DNA from: Yeosuana sp043876835
Lineage (GTDB): Bacteria > Bacteroidota > Bacteroidia > Flavobacteriales > Flavobacteriaceae
Length of the DNA: 64,000 bases
Assembly: GCF_043876835.1 (NCBI RefSeq)
Contig: NZ_JBAWJZ010000002.1
Span: 248,001-312,000, forward strand
Direction: 5' to 3'
This document shows, one piece after another, positions 53,491 through 62,551 of the stretch (the first letter of the stretch is position 1; each line of letters opens with the position of its first letter). The translations under genes were made by a program, and so were the position numbers. The notes beneath the pieces are model-generated. The model searched no databases and was not told where the DNA came from. It saw nothing but the letters and a program-made list of their open reading frames with translations.

Positions 53491-55428
53491 ATGAACAAAA
53501 AAGTAAATGCTTTTGGTGTACTGTGTTTAGGTATATCATTAGTAGGGTTTGCACAACAGCAAATCGATTCAGTGCAAGTACAACAATTAGATCAGGTTGT
53601 AATAACTGATTCAAAATTTAAGCTAAAAAGAGAAAATTCAGGTAAAGTTATTACCAAAATCACACAAGAAGAATTACAGCACTTACAAGGAAAATCTGTT
53701 GCAAGTATTATAAATGCAACGGCTGGAATTGAAATTAATGGCACCAAAAGTAATGCAGGCCAAAACTTGAACTACTATATTAGAGGTGGACGTAACAGAC
53801 AAGTTGTTGTTTTGATTGATGGTATTGCATTAACCGATGCTTCACAAATTTCAAATGATTATGATTTAAGATTACTAAATGCTGAACAAGTTGAAAGTAT
53901 TGAGATTTTAAAGGGAGCTTCAAGTACACTTTATGGCTCTGGGGCGGCAACTGCAGTAATTAATATTAAGTTGAAAGAAGCTTCAAAGAGGTCCATTTCG
54001 GCAAATTTCAGAAGTGTTATTGGCAGCAATCAATCTCAAAATGATAAATCATACAATGCCGAAGATTTTAGGAATTCGGTTTCAATTAATGGAACTTTAA
54101 ATAAGTTTAACTATTTGGCTAGTTTTGGTAATCAATTTACAAATGGATTATCATCATTATCATCAGGAATTGAACCAGATAAAGATGCTTTTAATTCAGT
54201 AAATGGTCTATTGAAATTAGGATATCAATTTTCAAATAATTTTAAAATTGAGGCTTATGGAAATTTTGATGATTTTAAAGCAGATTTTGATGACACTTAT
54301 TCTGGCCCAGAAATAGACGATGTTTCTGAAACAAATCAATATCGTATAGGTGTTTCTCCAGAATTTAAATATAAAAACGGTAACATTACATTAAATGCAG
54401 CTTATAACAATACAAAGCGAACTATAAACTCGAGTTATCCTGCAATTTATAAAGCAGAAAGTTTTGTGAGCGATATTTTCAACAGATATCAATTCAATGA
54501 AAAGTTTTATACGGTTTTGGGTTTGAATTTTCAGCAAAACAATATGGAAAGCTTTGCCATTCCTTATGGAAGTTCAGATTTTGAACAAAACATAAATCCA
54601 GATAATGCGAAGTTTACCATTATAGATCCTTATGCCAATATGGTTTATATTTCAGATTTTGGATTGAATATCAATGCAGGAGCGAGGTTAAACAATCATT
54701 CTGAATATGGCTCTCATTTGGTTTACAGTTTAAATCCATCTTTTAAAAAGACTACGAATTTTGGATATATAAAAGCGCTAACCAGTTACAGTACAGCTTA
54801 TATTACGCCTTCGTTATATCAATTATTCGAGCCAACTTATGGAAATGCCAATTTAAAACCAGAAGAAAATGCTACTATTGAGTTGGGAACTGAACTAAAT
54901 ATAAAGGACAAAGCTATTTTTAGTATTGTATATTTTAATAGAAAAGAGACAAACTTTATCAATTTTGTAGATTTAGGAAGTTATGTGTATCAATATGAAA
55001 ATGTAGATGATTCATTTAACTCCAGTGGAATTGAGTTTACAGGCGATTTTGTTTTATCAAAAGAACTAAAAATAAAAAGTAATGCAACTTATACAAAAGT
55101 TGAAGATGATTTGAATTTACGAATCCCGGAATTTAAAGTGAATGCTTCAATATTATACAATGTTTCAAATAGAGCGTTTATGAGTTTGTCATATCAATTT
55201 AACGATGCTAGAACAGATGCCTTTTTTAACGACATTACTTATACAACAGATAAAATTGTATTAAAAAGTTACAGTTTGCTTGATTTTTATATCAGCCATA
55301 AATTGATAAATAATAAAGTGACGCTTTTTGCCAATGTAACCAATATTTTAAATGAAAAATATGAAGAGTTATATGGATACTCTACACTTGGCAGAAATGT
55401 AAGTTTGGGTTTAAATATAAGTTTGTAA
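53491..55428 (+). CDS. btuB: TonB-dependent vitamin B12 receptor
   Basis: This 645-residue outer-membrane receptor has a signal peptide (GISLVGFAQQ). A TonB-box-like region (QLDQVVITDSKF) and a plug follow (ASIINATAGIEINGTKSNAG, YIRGGRNRQVVVLIDGI, EILKGASSTLYGSGAATAVI). A barrel ends NVSLGLNISL. The upstream cobalamin riboswitch and divergent btuFCD genes identify its ligand as cobalamin or a related corrinoid. No STN domain is present, unlike the receptor at 45214. Confidence 0.92.
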   Translation: MNKKVNAFGVLCLGISLVGFAQQQIDSVQVQQLDQVVITDSKFKLKRENSGKVITKITQEELQHLQGKSVASIINATAGIEINGTKSNAGQNLNYYIRGGRNRQVVVLIDGIALTDASQISNDYDLRLLNAEQVESIEILKGASSTLYGSGAATAVINIKLKEASKRSISANFRSVIGSNQSQNDKSYNAEDFRNSVSINGTLNKFNYLASFGNQFTNGLSSLSSGIEPDKDAFNSVNGLLKLGYQFSNNFKIEAYGNFDDFKADFDDTYSGPEIDDVSETNQYRIGVSPEFKYKNGNITLNAAYNNTKRTINSSYPAIYKAESFVSDIFNRYQFNEKFYTVLGLNFQQNNMESFAIPYGSSDFEQNINPDNAKFTIIDPYANMVYISDFGLNINAGARLNNHSEYGSHLVYSLNPSFKKTTNFGYIKALTSYSTAYITPSLYQLFEPTYGNANLKPEENATIELGTELNIKDKAIFSIVYFNRKETNFINFVDLGSYVYQYENVDDSFNSSGIEFTGDFVLSKELKIKSNATYTKVEDDLNLRIPEFKVNASILYNVSNRAFMSLSYQFNDARTDAFFNDITYTTDKIVLKSYSLLDFYISHKLINNKVTLFANVTNILNEKYEELYGYSTLGRNVSLGLNISL

Positions 55429-55436
55429 AATAAACG

Positions 55437-55467
55437 CCAATGGCTAATTATTACTGTTAACCATTGG
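55437..55467. terminator. Weak hairpin between btuB and the S41 peptidase gene
   Basis: CCAATGG (55437-55443) and CCATTGG (55461-55467) can pair across a 17-base loop. There is no proper T run, so this is a low-confidence terminator for the convergent genes. Confidence 0.3.
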
Positions 55468-55477
55468 TGATTTATAT

Positions 55478-56962
55478 TTAATTGAAATTTATTTTGTTTA
55501 TAATGTCATGAGGAAGTTTCTTGTCAATATGCATGTCATCATTAAATGGAATAAAACTGTTACTGTCTTTAATTAAGTTTAAATAAGGACTTGTTTTAGT
55601 TTTAATACTTGCAGTTTTTCCTGTATTTTCAATGTCAGCTAAAGCAGCTGCAAGAAGCGTTTCATTAACATCTCCCAAAACACCTAAATTTAAGTAGCTT
55701 TCTTTAAGTTCTATATCTGGCTTTAATCCATTAAAGTAGTCTGTATTACCTACTTTATTTAGTGATTTAAAAATAAGTGGTTGCATAGCGTAGGTGTGAT
55801 TTGGGTTTGCACCATCACGACCATAATTGTCTGAATCGTATAAAGTTGTAGATGCTTGATATTTTCCTTCAGTATAATCTCCAATATGTACAACATTTAT
55901 ATATGGATCAAGACTGTTTATAACTAGTTCACTGGCAGATGCAGAAGATGCAGTTGCTAGTACGTAAACTTTTGATAGATTTAAACTATTTAAAGCAGTG
56001 CCATCATCGTTATTAGTAAATCTGTTTATTAATAATTCAGGGTTTTCATTTTCAAAAGCGGCCTGAAATTCACTATTCCATTGTTCTGTGCTAAAAACGT
56101 CTCCATTAAACTGACCAGTAACCATACTTGATAAGAGAATGGCAGAATTTACTGAACCACCAGGGTTATATCTTAAATCTAAGATTAAATCTTGTACATT
56201 ATTAGCTTTGAAATCGGCAAATACATCGTTTAGCTGACTATCATAATTAGCTGTAAAACCATTATACATTAAATATCCAATATTTTTCCCAGCAACATTT
56301 AAAATTTCAGTTTTATAAATAGGATTTTCACTGTATTCTAATTTGTTAAGTGTAATAGATGATGTTCCTGAAACCACAAAATCGTCTGATGTGTCTGTTG
56401 TTCCATTATCATTATAAGTAGCATTATTGATGGCATAACTATCTGCAGATAATAGGCTATTGTAGTTTGATGTTGTTAAAGCTGTGCCATTTATTGTACT
56501 AAACATGTCTCCACGTTTAACACCTTTATTCTCAGCATCACTATTTGGTAAAACTAACCTTACAATACCAAATATTTGCGATGTACTGTTAGGCTGTAAA
56601 AACAATTGAAACTCCATACCATTACTTGTAGAAATACCACTAAAATATTGTTCTAAAGCAATATAATCATCAACAATCCAACTATATTTGTCAACGGTTT
56701 GTCTTTGAAAAATTAAACTTTCAAATAAATCTTCAGGAGTTGAATAATCATTTAAATAATTAGCATATTGATCATTAGATGAAAATCTATCATTAGCAAG
56801 GTTTGGTACATTTTCTTTGTATAAATAAAAAAGATTCATGCCTTTCCAAACAAAATCATTTATTTCATTTTTAGTTGTTACATTATCATCATTATCCTCA
56901 AAACAACTTGTTGTTAAAAAAGATAATGAAATTAAAAAAATCAGGGCTTTTGATATTTTCAT
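55478..56962 (-). CDS. S41 family peptidase lipoprotein (copy 1)
   Basis: This 494-residue lipoprotein (SFLTTSCFEDN, Cys20) has an N-terminal helical region (NDFVWKGMNLFYLYKENVPN). A PDZ-like domain covers about residues 110-215 (LVLPNSDAENKGVKRGDMF). An S41 C-terminal-processing protease domain follows (QDLILDLRYNPGGSVNSAIL). The catalytic Ser lies in TASSASASELV (about 337-347) and the catalytic Lys is K367 in EGKYQAST. It would act in the periplasm or at the outer membrane. It is a tandem paralogue of the gene at 57033-58541. Substrate unknown. Confidence 0.9.
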   Translation of the reverse strand: MKISKALIFLISLSFLTTSCFEDNDDNVTTKNEINDFVWKGMNLFYLYKENVPNLANDRFSSNDQYANYLNDYSTPEDLFESLIFQRQTVDKYSWIVDDYIALEQYFSGISTSNGMEFQLFLQPNSTSQIFGIVRLVLPNSDAENKGVKRGDMFSTINGTALTTSNYNSLLSADSYAINNATYNDNGTTDTSDDFVVSGTSSITLNKLEYSENPIYKTEILNVAGKNIGYLMYNGFTANYDSQLNDVFADFKANNVQDLILDLRYNPGGSVNSAILLSSMVTGQFNGDVFSTEQWNSEFQAAFENENPELLINRFTNNDDGTALNSLNLSKVYVLATASSASASELVINSLDPYINVVHIGDYTEGKYQASTTLYDSDNYGRDGANPNHTYAMQPLIFKSLNKVGNTDYFNGLKPDIELKESYLNLGVLGDVNETLLAAALADIENTGKTASIKTKTSPYLNLIKDSNSFIPFNDDMHIDKKLPHDIINKINFN

Positions 56963-57032
56963 TTGCTTTTAATTTTATAATCATTTAAAAAAACATACTA
57001 GTAATGAAAAGATATTAAAAAGTGAGATTAAG

Positions 57033-58541
57033 TTATTTATTAGATTTTAAGTCGATAAACATATTCTTTCCAAGAGGAGTAAAATCTTTTGAATCTGCAA
57101 TGGTTTTGTAATCAAACCCTATGATAGCTTTTGTTTTTGATAGGGATGTTTTGGAGGTTGTGCCAGTAATAAGGGATAATGCTTTTTCTAAAAACGGTTC
57201 AGTTGCATCACCCAAAACACCTAAATTTAATAGGTCTTCACCTTCATAAACACCACCAGATGCTGTTTCATAAGTTATTGGATAATCTGGAGCAATGCCA
57301 TTATAATAATCGGAAACACCATTAACATTTGTTGACTTTAATACAATAGGTTGTATTGCATACTTATGATTTGGGTTGGCATTTGCCTTGTCAAAATTAG
57401 GTGAATCATACAAGGTTATTGATCCAACATACTTTCCATAGGTAGTTGTTCCAATTTGAACAACATTCACATAGGGATCTAGGCAATTAATAACCAATTC
57501 GCTAGCAGAAGCACTGCCTTCTGTAGTTAGTATATAAACTTTATTTAAATTTAGTTCTGTTATAGGCGTATTATTCTGAAGTTTATCTGTAAAACGATTT
57601 ATTAAAAATTCAGGGTTATTTTGCTCAAAATAATCTTGATATTTAGAATTCCATTTTTCAGTATAGAAAATTTCTCCATTAAATTGACCAGTAATCATAC
57701 TAGAAAGAATAATTGCAGAACTTCCATATCCTCCAGGGTTATATCTTAAATCTAATACTAATTCTGTAATTCCTTCAGATTTTAATTGTGTTATGGCATC
57801 ATTTAAGGCATTATCAAAATCTATTATAAATTGATTATACATTAGATAACCGACTTTTATTCCGTCAGCATCTATAACTTTGTTAATTAATATCGGGTTT
57901 TCTGTAAAATTGGTTTTAGTGAGTTGCACTGTTTTTCCGTTTGGAGCTATACTATTATTAGTAATAGTAGCCATTCCCAATGTGTAATCATTATTATTAC
58001 CAAATAATAAATCTGAATAATTATTTATAGTAAGCTGTTGTGAATCGACAGTTAGAAAAAAATCGCCTCTATGAATGTCTTTGTTAGCAGCGTCTGAATC
58101 ATTGGCTACATACCTTACATATCCAAAAACATCATCAGACCCAGATAATCTAACTAAACCAAAATCTAATCCATTAGAATTAGAGTTTCCATTTAATGAG
58201 TTTTCTAGTTCAACATAATCATCTACCAAAAAGCTAAATCTGTCTACTACATCTTTTTGATATAACAATCCATCAAATAAATTTTCAGGAGTATTATATT
58301 CATTTAAAAACGTATAATAGTCATCCTGAGTTGTAAATTTGTCATCGGCTAAATTAGGAACATCACCTTGCCACAAATATATTTCATTTAATCCTTTCCA
58401 GATGAAATCATTAATCTCATTGTTTAATACAATGGGTTGAGGCTCTTCAACAACAATGTCATCTTTTTTACTACAATTGAATATAATCGAAATGAAAAAT
58501 ATTGATACTAGTAATTTTATGGGCAATTTTTCTGATTTCAT
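57033..58541 (-). CDS. S41 family peptidase lipoprotein (copy 2)
   Basis: This 502-residue paralogue of the adjacent peptidase has a lipobox (ISIIFNCSKKDD). The same order follows: NDFIWKGLNEIYLWQGDVPN, a PDZ-like part (VANDSDAANKDIHRGDFFL), the S41 strand TELVLDLRYNPGGYGSSAII, catalytic Ser in TEGSASASELV and Lys in YGKYVGS. The copies are parallel and 70 bases apart, pointing to an old tandem duplication. It is divergent from an ECF sigma gene whose ECF-type promoter lies in the shared gap. Confidence 0.9.
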   Translation of the reverse strand: MKSEKLPIKLLVSIFFISIIFNCSKKDDIVVEEPQPIVLNNEINDFIWKGLNEIYLWQGDVPNLADDKFTTQDDYYTFLNEYNTPENLFDGLLYQKDVVDRFSFLVDDYVELENSLNGNSNSNGLDFGLVRLSGSDDVFGYVRYVANDSDAANKDIHRGDFFLTVDSQQLTINNYSDLLFGNNNDYTLGMATITNNSIAPNGKTVQLTKTNFTENPILINKVIDADGIKVGYLMYNQFIIDFDNALNDAITQLKSEGITELVLDLRYNPGGYGSSAIILSSMITGQFNGEIFYTEKWNSKYQDYFEQNNPEFLINRFTDKLQNNTPITELNLNKVYILTTEGSASASELVINCLDPYVNVVQIGTTTYGKYVGSITLYDSPNFDKANANPNHKYAIQPIVLKSTNVNGVSDYYNGIAPDYPITYETASGGVYEGEDLLNLGVLGDATEPFLEKALSLITGTTSKTSLSKTKAIIGFDYKTIADSKDFTPLGKNMFIDLKSNK

Positions 58542-58604
58542 AACATTATGATTAATTTGACTAACGGTAAAAATACTGACATTATTTTATTATAAAAATA
58601 ATTT

Positions 58605-58629
58605 GTAACAAATTTGAAAGTTGTTCGTC
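58605..58629 (+). promoter_or_regulatory. ECF-type promoter of the sigma-DUF4252 operon
   Basis: GTAAC at 58605-58609, a 16-base spacer, then CGTC at 58626-58629. This is the classical ECF -35 AAC / -10 CGTC layout. It lies 59 bases before the sigma start and suggests autoregulation. Confidence 0.62.
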
Positions 58630-58687
58630 GTAATTTTAAACGTCTTAATAAAGCATTTTAAACTAACCAAACCAAATTATAAACAAA

Positions 58688-59197
58688 ATGACGCAGACAG
58701 AATTTTTAAATGTTGTCATGCCTTTTAAAGATAAAGTGTTTCGTTTAGCAAAACGATTGTTAGTCTCTACAGAAGAAGCTGAAGATGCTACACAAGAAGT
58801 TCTGATAAAACTTTGGAATAACCAGTCAAAGTTTGAAGAGTACAAAAATGTTGAAGCATTTTCTATGACAATGACAAAGAATTTTTGTTTAGATAAGCTA
58901 AAATCAAAGCAGTCACAAAATTTAAAAATTGTGCATAGCAATTATCAAGACAATAGCATATCGTTACAAAAGGAGGTTGAATTTAAAGATAGTTTAGATT
59001 GGGTAGGAAGGATTATGGAAGAATTGCCAGAACAACAAAAAATGGTTATTCAATTGAGAGACATAGAACAATATGAACTAGAAGAAATATGTAAAATGCT
59101 GGATATGAACAATACAGCAGTAAGAGTAGCTCTATCAAGAGCAAGAAAAACAATAAGAGAAAGATTAACTAATACACACAGTTATGGTATTAAATAA
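58688..59197 (+). CDS. ECF subfamily RNA polymerase sigma factor
   Basis: This 169-residue sigma factor has region 2 (MPFKDKVFRLAKRLLVSTEE, AEDATQEVLIKLWNNQSKFE, FSMTMTKNFCLDKLKSKQ) and region 4 (LPEQQKMVIQLRDIEQYELE, EEICKMLDMNNTAVRVALSR). It heads an operon with an anti-sigma-like protein and two DUF4252 proteins. Its last 14 bases overlap the next gene. Confidence 0.92.
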   Translation: MTQTEFLNVVMPFKDKVFRLAKRLLVSTEEAEDATQEVLIKLWNNQSKFEEYKNVEAFSMTMTKNFCLDKLKSKQSQNLKIVHSNYQDNSISLQKEVEFKDSLDWVGRIMEELPEQQKMVIQLRDIEQYELEEICKMLDMNNTAVRVALSRARKTIRERLTNTHSYGIK

Positions 59198-59663
59198 TAT
59201 AGAAAAGTTACTTGAAAAGTACGAAAACGGAGAAACCTCTCTAAAGGAAGAGCAACAGTTAAAAAACTATTTTTCTCAGGAGACTGTAGAGCCACATTTA
59301 GAAATGTACAAACCTATGTTTGCTTACTTTTCAGTAAATCAAAAAGAACAATTTACTAAAGACATTCCATTAAAAACTAAACGTATTTTTAATTACAAAT
59401 GGATTTCGGTCGCAGCAGTAGCAGTTCTTATGATAGGGTTTTATTTCAAATCAAACACAACAAAGGATGATTTAGGAACGTATGATGACCCGCAATTAGC
59501 ATATAACGAAGTAGTAAAATCGTTAGCTATGATCTCAACTCAGTTCAATAAAGGTACTTCTACTGTAGGATATCTTAATGAAATGAATAAAGGAACCGCA
59601 ACACTTGGTTACCTTAATGAAATTGAAAACACAAGAAACATAATATTCAAACCTAATAATTAA
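59184..59663 (+). CDS. Anti-sigma-like membrane protein with a short internal repeat
   Basis: This 159-residue protein overlaps the sigma gene by 14 bases. It has a cytoplasmic head (IEKLLEKYENGETSLKEEQQ), one membrane helix (YKWISVAAVAVLMIGFYF, about residues 73-90) and a periplasmic tail. The tail contains a 13-residue direct repeat: NKGTSTVGYLNEM then NKGTATLGYLNEI. The head resembles other flavobacterial anti-sigma N-termini, but no ZAS motif is present. Anti-sigma function is inferred from overlap and topology. Confidence 0.75.
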   Translation: MVLNNIEKLLEKYENGETSLKEEQQLKNYFSQETVEPHLEMYKPMFAYFSVNQKEQFTKDIPLKTKRIFNYKWISVAAVAVLMIGFYFKSNTTKDDLGTYDDPQLAYNEVVKSLAMISTQFNKGTSTVGYLNEMNKGTATLGYLNEIENTRNIIFKPNN

Positions 59664-59703
59664 CAGCACAATGAAAACTTTTAATAACACAAACGCAAAT
59701 ACA

Positions 59704-60264
59704 ATGAAAAAAAGATTAGTAATATTCGTAATGGCAATCATGCTAACGCCAGCTATATCAATGGCACAAGATGTTTTTGAGAAATATAGTGAAAGCACAG
59801 ATGTAACCTATGTATCTATTAAACCAAAAATGTTTCAAATGATTGCTAAAATGGGAATCAATGTTGAAGACCCAGAAGCAAAAGCATTTATGGATATGGT
59901 TAACAGTATAACAAGTTTTAAAACTTTAGTAACAGGTGATAAAACTATTTCGGCCGATTTAACAAAATGGGTAAAATCTCGTTCAAGTTCATTAGAAGAA
60001 TTAATGCAAGTAAAAGACGAAGGAACAGAAGTGAAATTTTATGTAAAAGAAGGAAAAGATTCAGATCATGTTAAAGAACTATTAATATTTGTAAATGGTA
60101 TTGATAAAGCAATGGGAGGAAAAACGGTAAATGTTAATGGCGAACAAAGAAAGTTTGAAACAGTTGTAGTATCTTTAACAGGAGACATTGACTTAAACGA
60201 AATTTCAAAACTTACTGAAAAAATGAATATCCCTGGTGGACAACATTTAGAGAAAAAACAGTAA
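59704..60264 (+). CDS. DUF4252 exported protein
   Basis: This 186-residue protein has a signal peptide (MKKRLVIFVMAIMLTPAISM, cleaved after AQ). An in-frame ATG at 59671 would add 11 polar residues, and the inner start gives a normal signal. The body matches DUF4252 (DVFEKYSESTDVTYVSIKPK, then FKTLVTGDKTISADLTKW, VKFYVKEGKDSDHVKELLIF). Function is unknown. It is third in the ECF operon, followed by a second DUF4252 gene 17 bases later. Confidence 0.8.
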   Translation: MKKRLVIFVMAIMLTPAISMAQDVFEKYSESTDVTYVSIKPKMFQMIAKMGINVEDPEAKAFMDMVNSITSFKTLVTGDKTISADLTKWVKSRSSSLEELMQVKDEGTEVKFYVKEGKDSDHVKELLIFVNGIDKAMGGKTVNVNGEQRKFETVVVSLTGDIDLNEISKLTEKMNIPGGQHLEKKQ

Positions 60265-60281
60265 CAAAAAACTAATCAATC

Positions 60282-60827
60282 ATGCAACGAACAATCAATT
60301 ATATATTAATCACCTTTGTTACAGCTCTACTTTTAGTGGGCTGTAATGATGGTGTTTCATTACAGCGTTATTTTGTTGATAATCAAGAATCAACAAATTT
60401 CACTTCAATTGACTTACCAGTTTCTATAGTGAAATTAGATGAGTCTAAATTTACAGATGTACAAAAGGAAGCCTATAATTCGGTTAAAAGACTAAACTTT
60501 TTAGGGTATAGACTTGATAAATCTAAAGAAGCTGATTTTAATGCTGAATTGGCTAAAGTAAAGACTATTCTAAAAGATAAAAAATACAATGATTTAATAG
60601 AATTTAATGATAGAAAGGCAAAAGTGACTGTAAAATATTTGGGCGATGATGAAAACGCAGATGAATTTATTGTATTTGCCAGTTCAAAAGACATGGGTTT
60701 TGGAATTGTTCGAGTAATTGGAGATAACATGAGTCCAGAAAAAATGATGACTTTAGCCGATGCTATGAAAAATTCAGATATCGATTCGTCACAACTTGGA
60801 GGCATCATGGATTTCTTTAAGCAGTAG
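60282..60827 (+). CDS. DUF4252 lipoprotein
   Basis: This 181-residue lipoprotein (TALLLVGCNDGVSLQRYFV, Cys21) is the second DUF4252 member (SVKRLNFLGYRLDKSKEADF, KVTVKYLGDDENADEFIVFA). Unlike its neighbour it is lipidated. It is the last gene of the ECF operon, before a strong terminator. The pair could form a soluble/anchored complex in the periplasm, which is inference. Confidence 0.78.
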   Translation: MQRTINYILITFVTALLLVGCNDGVSLQRYFVDNQESTNFTSIDLPVSIVKLDESKFTDVQKEAYNSVKRLNFLGYRLDKSKEADFNAELAKVKTILKDKKYNDLIEFNDRKAKVTVKYLGDDENADEFIVFASSKDMGFGIVRVIGDNMSPEKMMTLADAMKNSDIDSSQLGGIMDFFKQ

Positions 60828-60840
60828 ATTATATAAATAA

Positions 60841-60876
60841 AACAAAAAGGCTTGCAATTTTGCAAGCCTTTTTGTT
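60841..60876. terminator. Bidirectional terminator (60.85 kb)
   Basis: Arms AACAAAAAGGCTTGCAA and TTGCAAGCCTTTTTGTT with a minimal loop. It serves the ECF-DUF4252 operon and, from the other side, the purB unit. Confidence 0.88.
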
Positions 60877-60891
60877 TTTATAAAGTTTCTT

Positions 60892-61068
60892 CTATTCTTT
60901 TTCTTTCTTTCTTGAAATAGTAATAATTAAATTAGTTAAAATAACTAGAAAGAGAAGTGTAAGGATGGTTTTGGTAATAAAATTATCTAAAATTTCCAGG
61001 ACTCCTGATACAAAAATACCAATACCCATTATTCCGCAAAGTATTAAAGACTGCTTGTCTGATAGCAT
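60892..61068 (-). CDS. 58-residue membrane protein immediately downstream of purB
   Basis: The ORF begins MLSDKQSLILCGIMGIGIFV, has two hydrophobic helices (about residues 7-22 and 33-51) and a charged end (SRKKEKE). Its ATG is only 2 bases after the purB stop, and a terminator follows its own stop. This placement, with a plausible two-helix protein filling the gap before the terminator, supports a real cotranscribed gene. No family is recognised. Confidence 0.62.
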   Translation of the reverse strand: MLSDKQSLILCGIMGIGIFVSGVLEILDNFITKTILTLLFLVILTNLIITISRKKEKE

Positions 61069-61070
61069 AA

Positions 61071-62414
61071 TTAAATTCCAGTATAATTTCTAGGCGTAAT
61101 ACGGTTTAATTCCTCTTTTATTGTATCGCTAACATCTAAAGTATTAATAAAATTTGAAATAGATGTTTGATTTATTCTTTCATTAGTTCTTGTTAATCCT
61201 TTCAATGCTTCATAAGGATTTGGGTAACCTTCACGTCTTAATATAGTTTGAATCGCTTCAGCAACTACTGCCCAGTTATTCTCTAGATCTTCAGCAAACT
61301 TCGCTTCGTTCAATAATAATTTACTTAATCCTTTTAAAGTAGATTTAAAACCAATTAAGGTATGTCCGAAAGGAACTCCAATATTACGTAAAACAGTGCT
61401 ATCCGTTAAATCTCTTTGTAATCTTGATATAGGGAGTTTTCCAGATAAATGTTCAAAAAGAGCATTTGCAATTCCTAAATTGCCTTCACTATTTTCAAAA
61501 TCAATAGGATTTACTTTATGCGGCATGGCAGAACTTCCAACTTCACCAGCTTTTATGCGCTGTTTAAAATAATCCATAGAAACATACGTCCAAATATCTC
61601 GATTCAAATCAATTAAAATGGTATTGATACGTTTTAAATTATCAAATAAAGAAGCCATATGGTCATAATGCTCAATTTGAGTGGTTGGAAATGAATGGTG
61701 TAAACCTAATGTTTCATTTAAAAATTTAGAACCAAAAGCTTTCCAGTCAATATTTGGATAAGCAACATGATGCGCATTGTAATTACCAGTAGCGCCACCA
61801 AATTTTGCTGCATTTGGTATTTTTTTTAATGATGAAAATTGTTGTTCTAAGCGTACTACAAAAACTTCAATTTCTTTTCCCAAACGTGTTGGTGAAGCAG
61901 GCTGACCATGAGTTCTTGCCAACATGGATATTTTTGACCAATCTGCTGATAAGTCTTTTAATTTATTAAGAATAATAGTGTATTCAGGAATATAAATGTT
62001 CTCAATGGCTTCCTTTAAACTTAAAGGAATAGCTGTATTGTTTATGTCTTGAGACGTTAATCCAAAATGAATGAATTCTTTAAATTCTGATAATCCTAAT
62101 GCATCAAATTTTTCTTTTATAAAATACTCAACAGCTTTAACATCATGATTAGTAATGCTTTCAATTTTTTTAATTGCTAAAGCATCTTCAGTAGAAAAAC
62201 TTTTATAAATGGCTCTTAAATCATTAATAACACTTTTTGAAACCGTTTTAAGCTGAGGTAAAGGAATTTCGCAAAGCGCAATGAAATACTCTATTTCAAC
62301 TAAAACTCTGTATTTTATAAGTGCTTCTTCAGAAAAATAAGGAGCTAACTCATTAACTTTATTTCTATATCTTCCATCGATTGGAGAGATGGCATTAAGT
62401 TCTGATAATGACAT
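61071..62414 (-). CDS. purB: Adenylosuccinate lyase
   Basis: This 447-residue enzyme catalyses two fumarate-releasing steps of purine synthesis. Fumarase/aspartase superfamily blocks are visible: SITNHDVKAVEYFIKEKF, GLTSQDINNTAIPL, ARTHGQPASPTRLGKE and the signature loop GSSAMPHKVNPIDFENSEGN. The frame is open for 28 more codons to 62498, but a TATCTTTG -7 box lies in that stretch, and MSLSELNAISPIDGRYR is the usual N-terminus. The start is therefore 62414. Confidence 0.94.
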   Translation of the reverse strand: MSLSELNAISPIDGRYRNKVNELAPYFSEEALIKYRVLVEIEYFIALCEIPLPQLKTVSKSVINDLRAIYKSFSTEDALAIKKIESITNHDVKAVEYFIKEKFDALGLSEFKEFIHFGLTSQDINNTAIPLSLKEAIENIYIPEYTIILNKLKDLSADWSKISMLARTHGQPASPTRLGKEIEVFVVRLEQQFSSLKKIPNAAKFGGATGNYNAHHVAYPNIDWKAFGSKFLNETLGLHHSFPTTQIEHYDHMASLFDNLKRINTILIDLNRDIWTYVSMDYFKQRIKAGEVGSSAMPHKVNPIDFENSEGNLGIANALFEHLSGKLPISRLQRDLTDSTVLRNIGVPFGHTLIGFKSTLKGLSKLLLNEAKFAEDLENNWAVVAEAIQTILRREGYPNPYEALKGLTRTNERINQTSISNFINTLDVSDTIKEELNRITPRNYTGI

Positions 62415-62440
62415 GTGTTGTGCTTTTTTAAAAGAATTGG

Positions 62441-62448
62441 CAAAGATA
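62441..62448 (-). promoter_or_regulatory. -7 promoter box of purB
   Basis: The minus strand reads TATCTTTG (TAnnTTTG), 26 bases before the chosen ATG. It rules out the longer reading frame if used. Confidence 0.5.
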
Positions 62449-62551
62449 GGTATTTGTAATTCTAATAACGAATTACAATTTACGATTTTTTCATTCATTA
62501 TTTTGTTGCGTTAATTAACTATATTAGTATCAGTTAATAAAATATGTTGTC

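Noticed and set aside
62415..62498. 28-codon extension of purB
   Set aside because: It contains a TATCTTTG box, and the standard PurB N-terminus begins at 62414.
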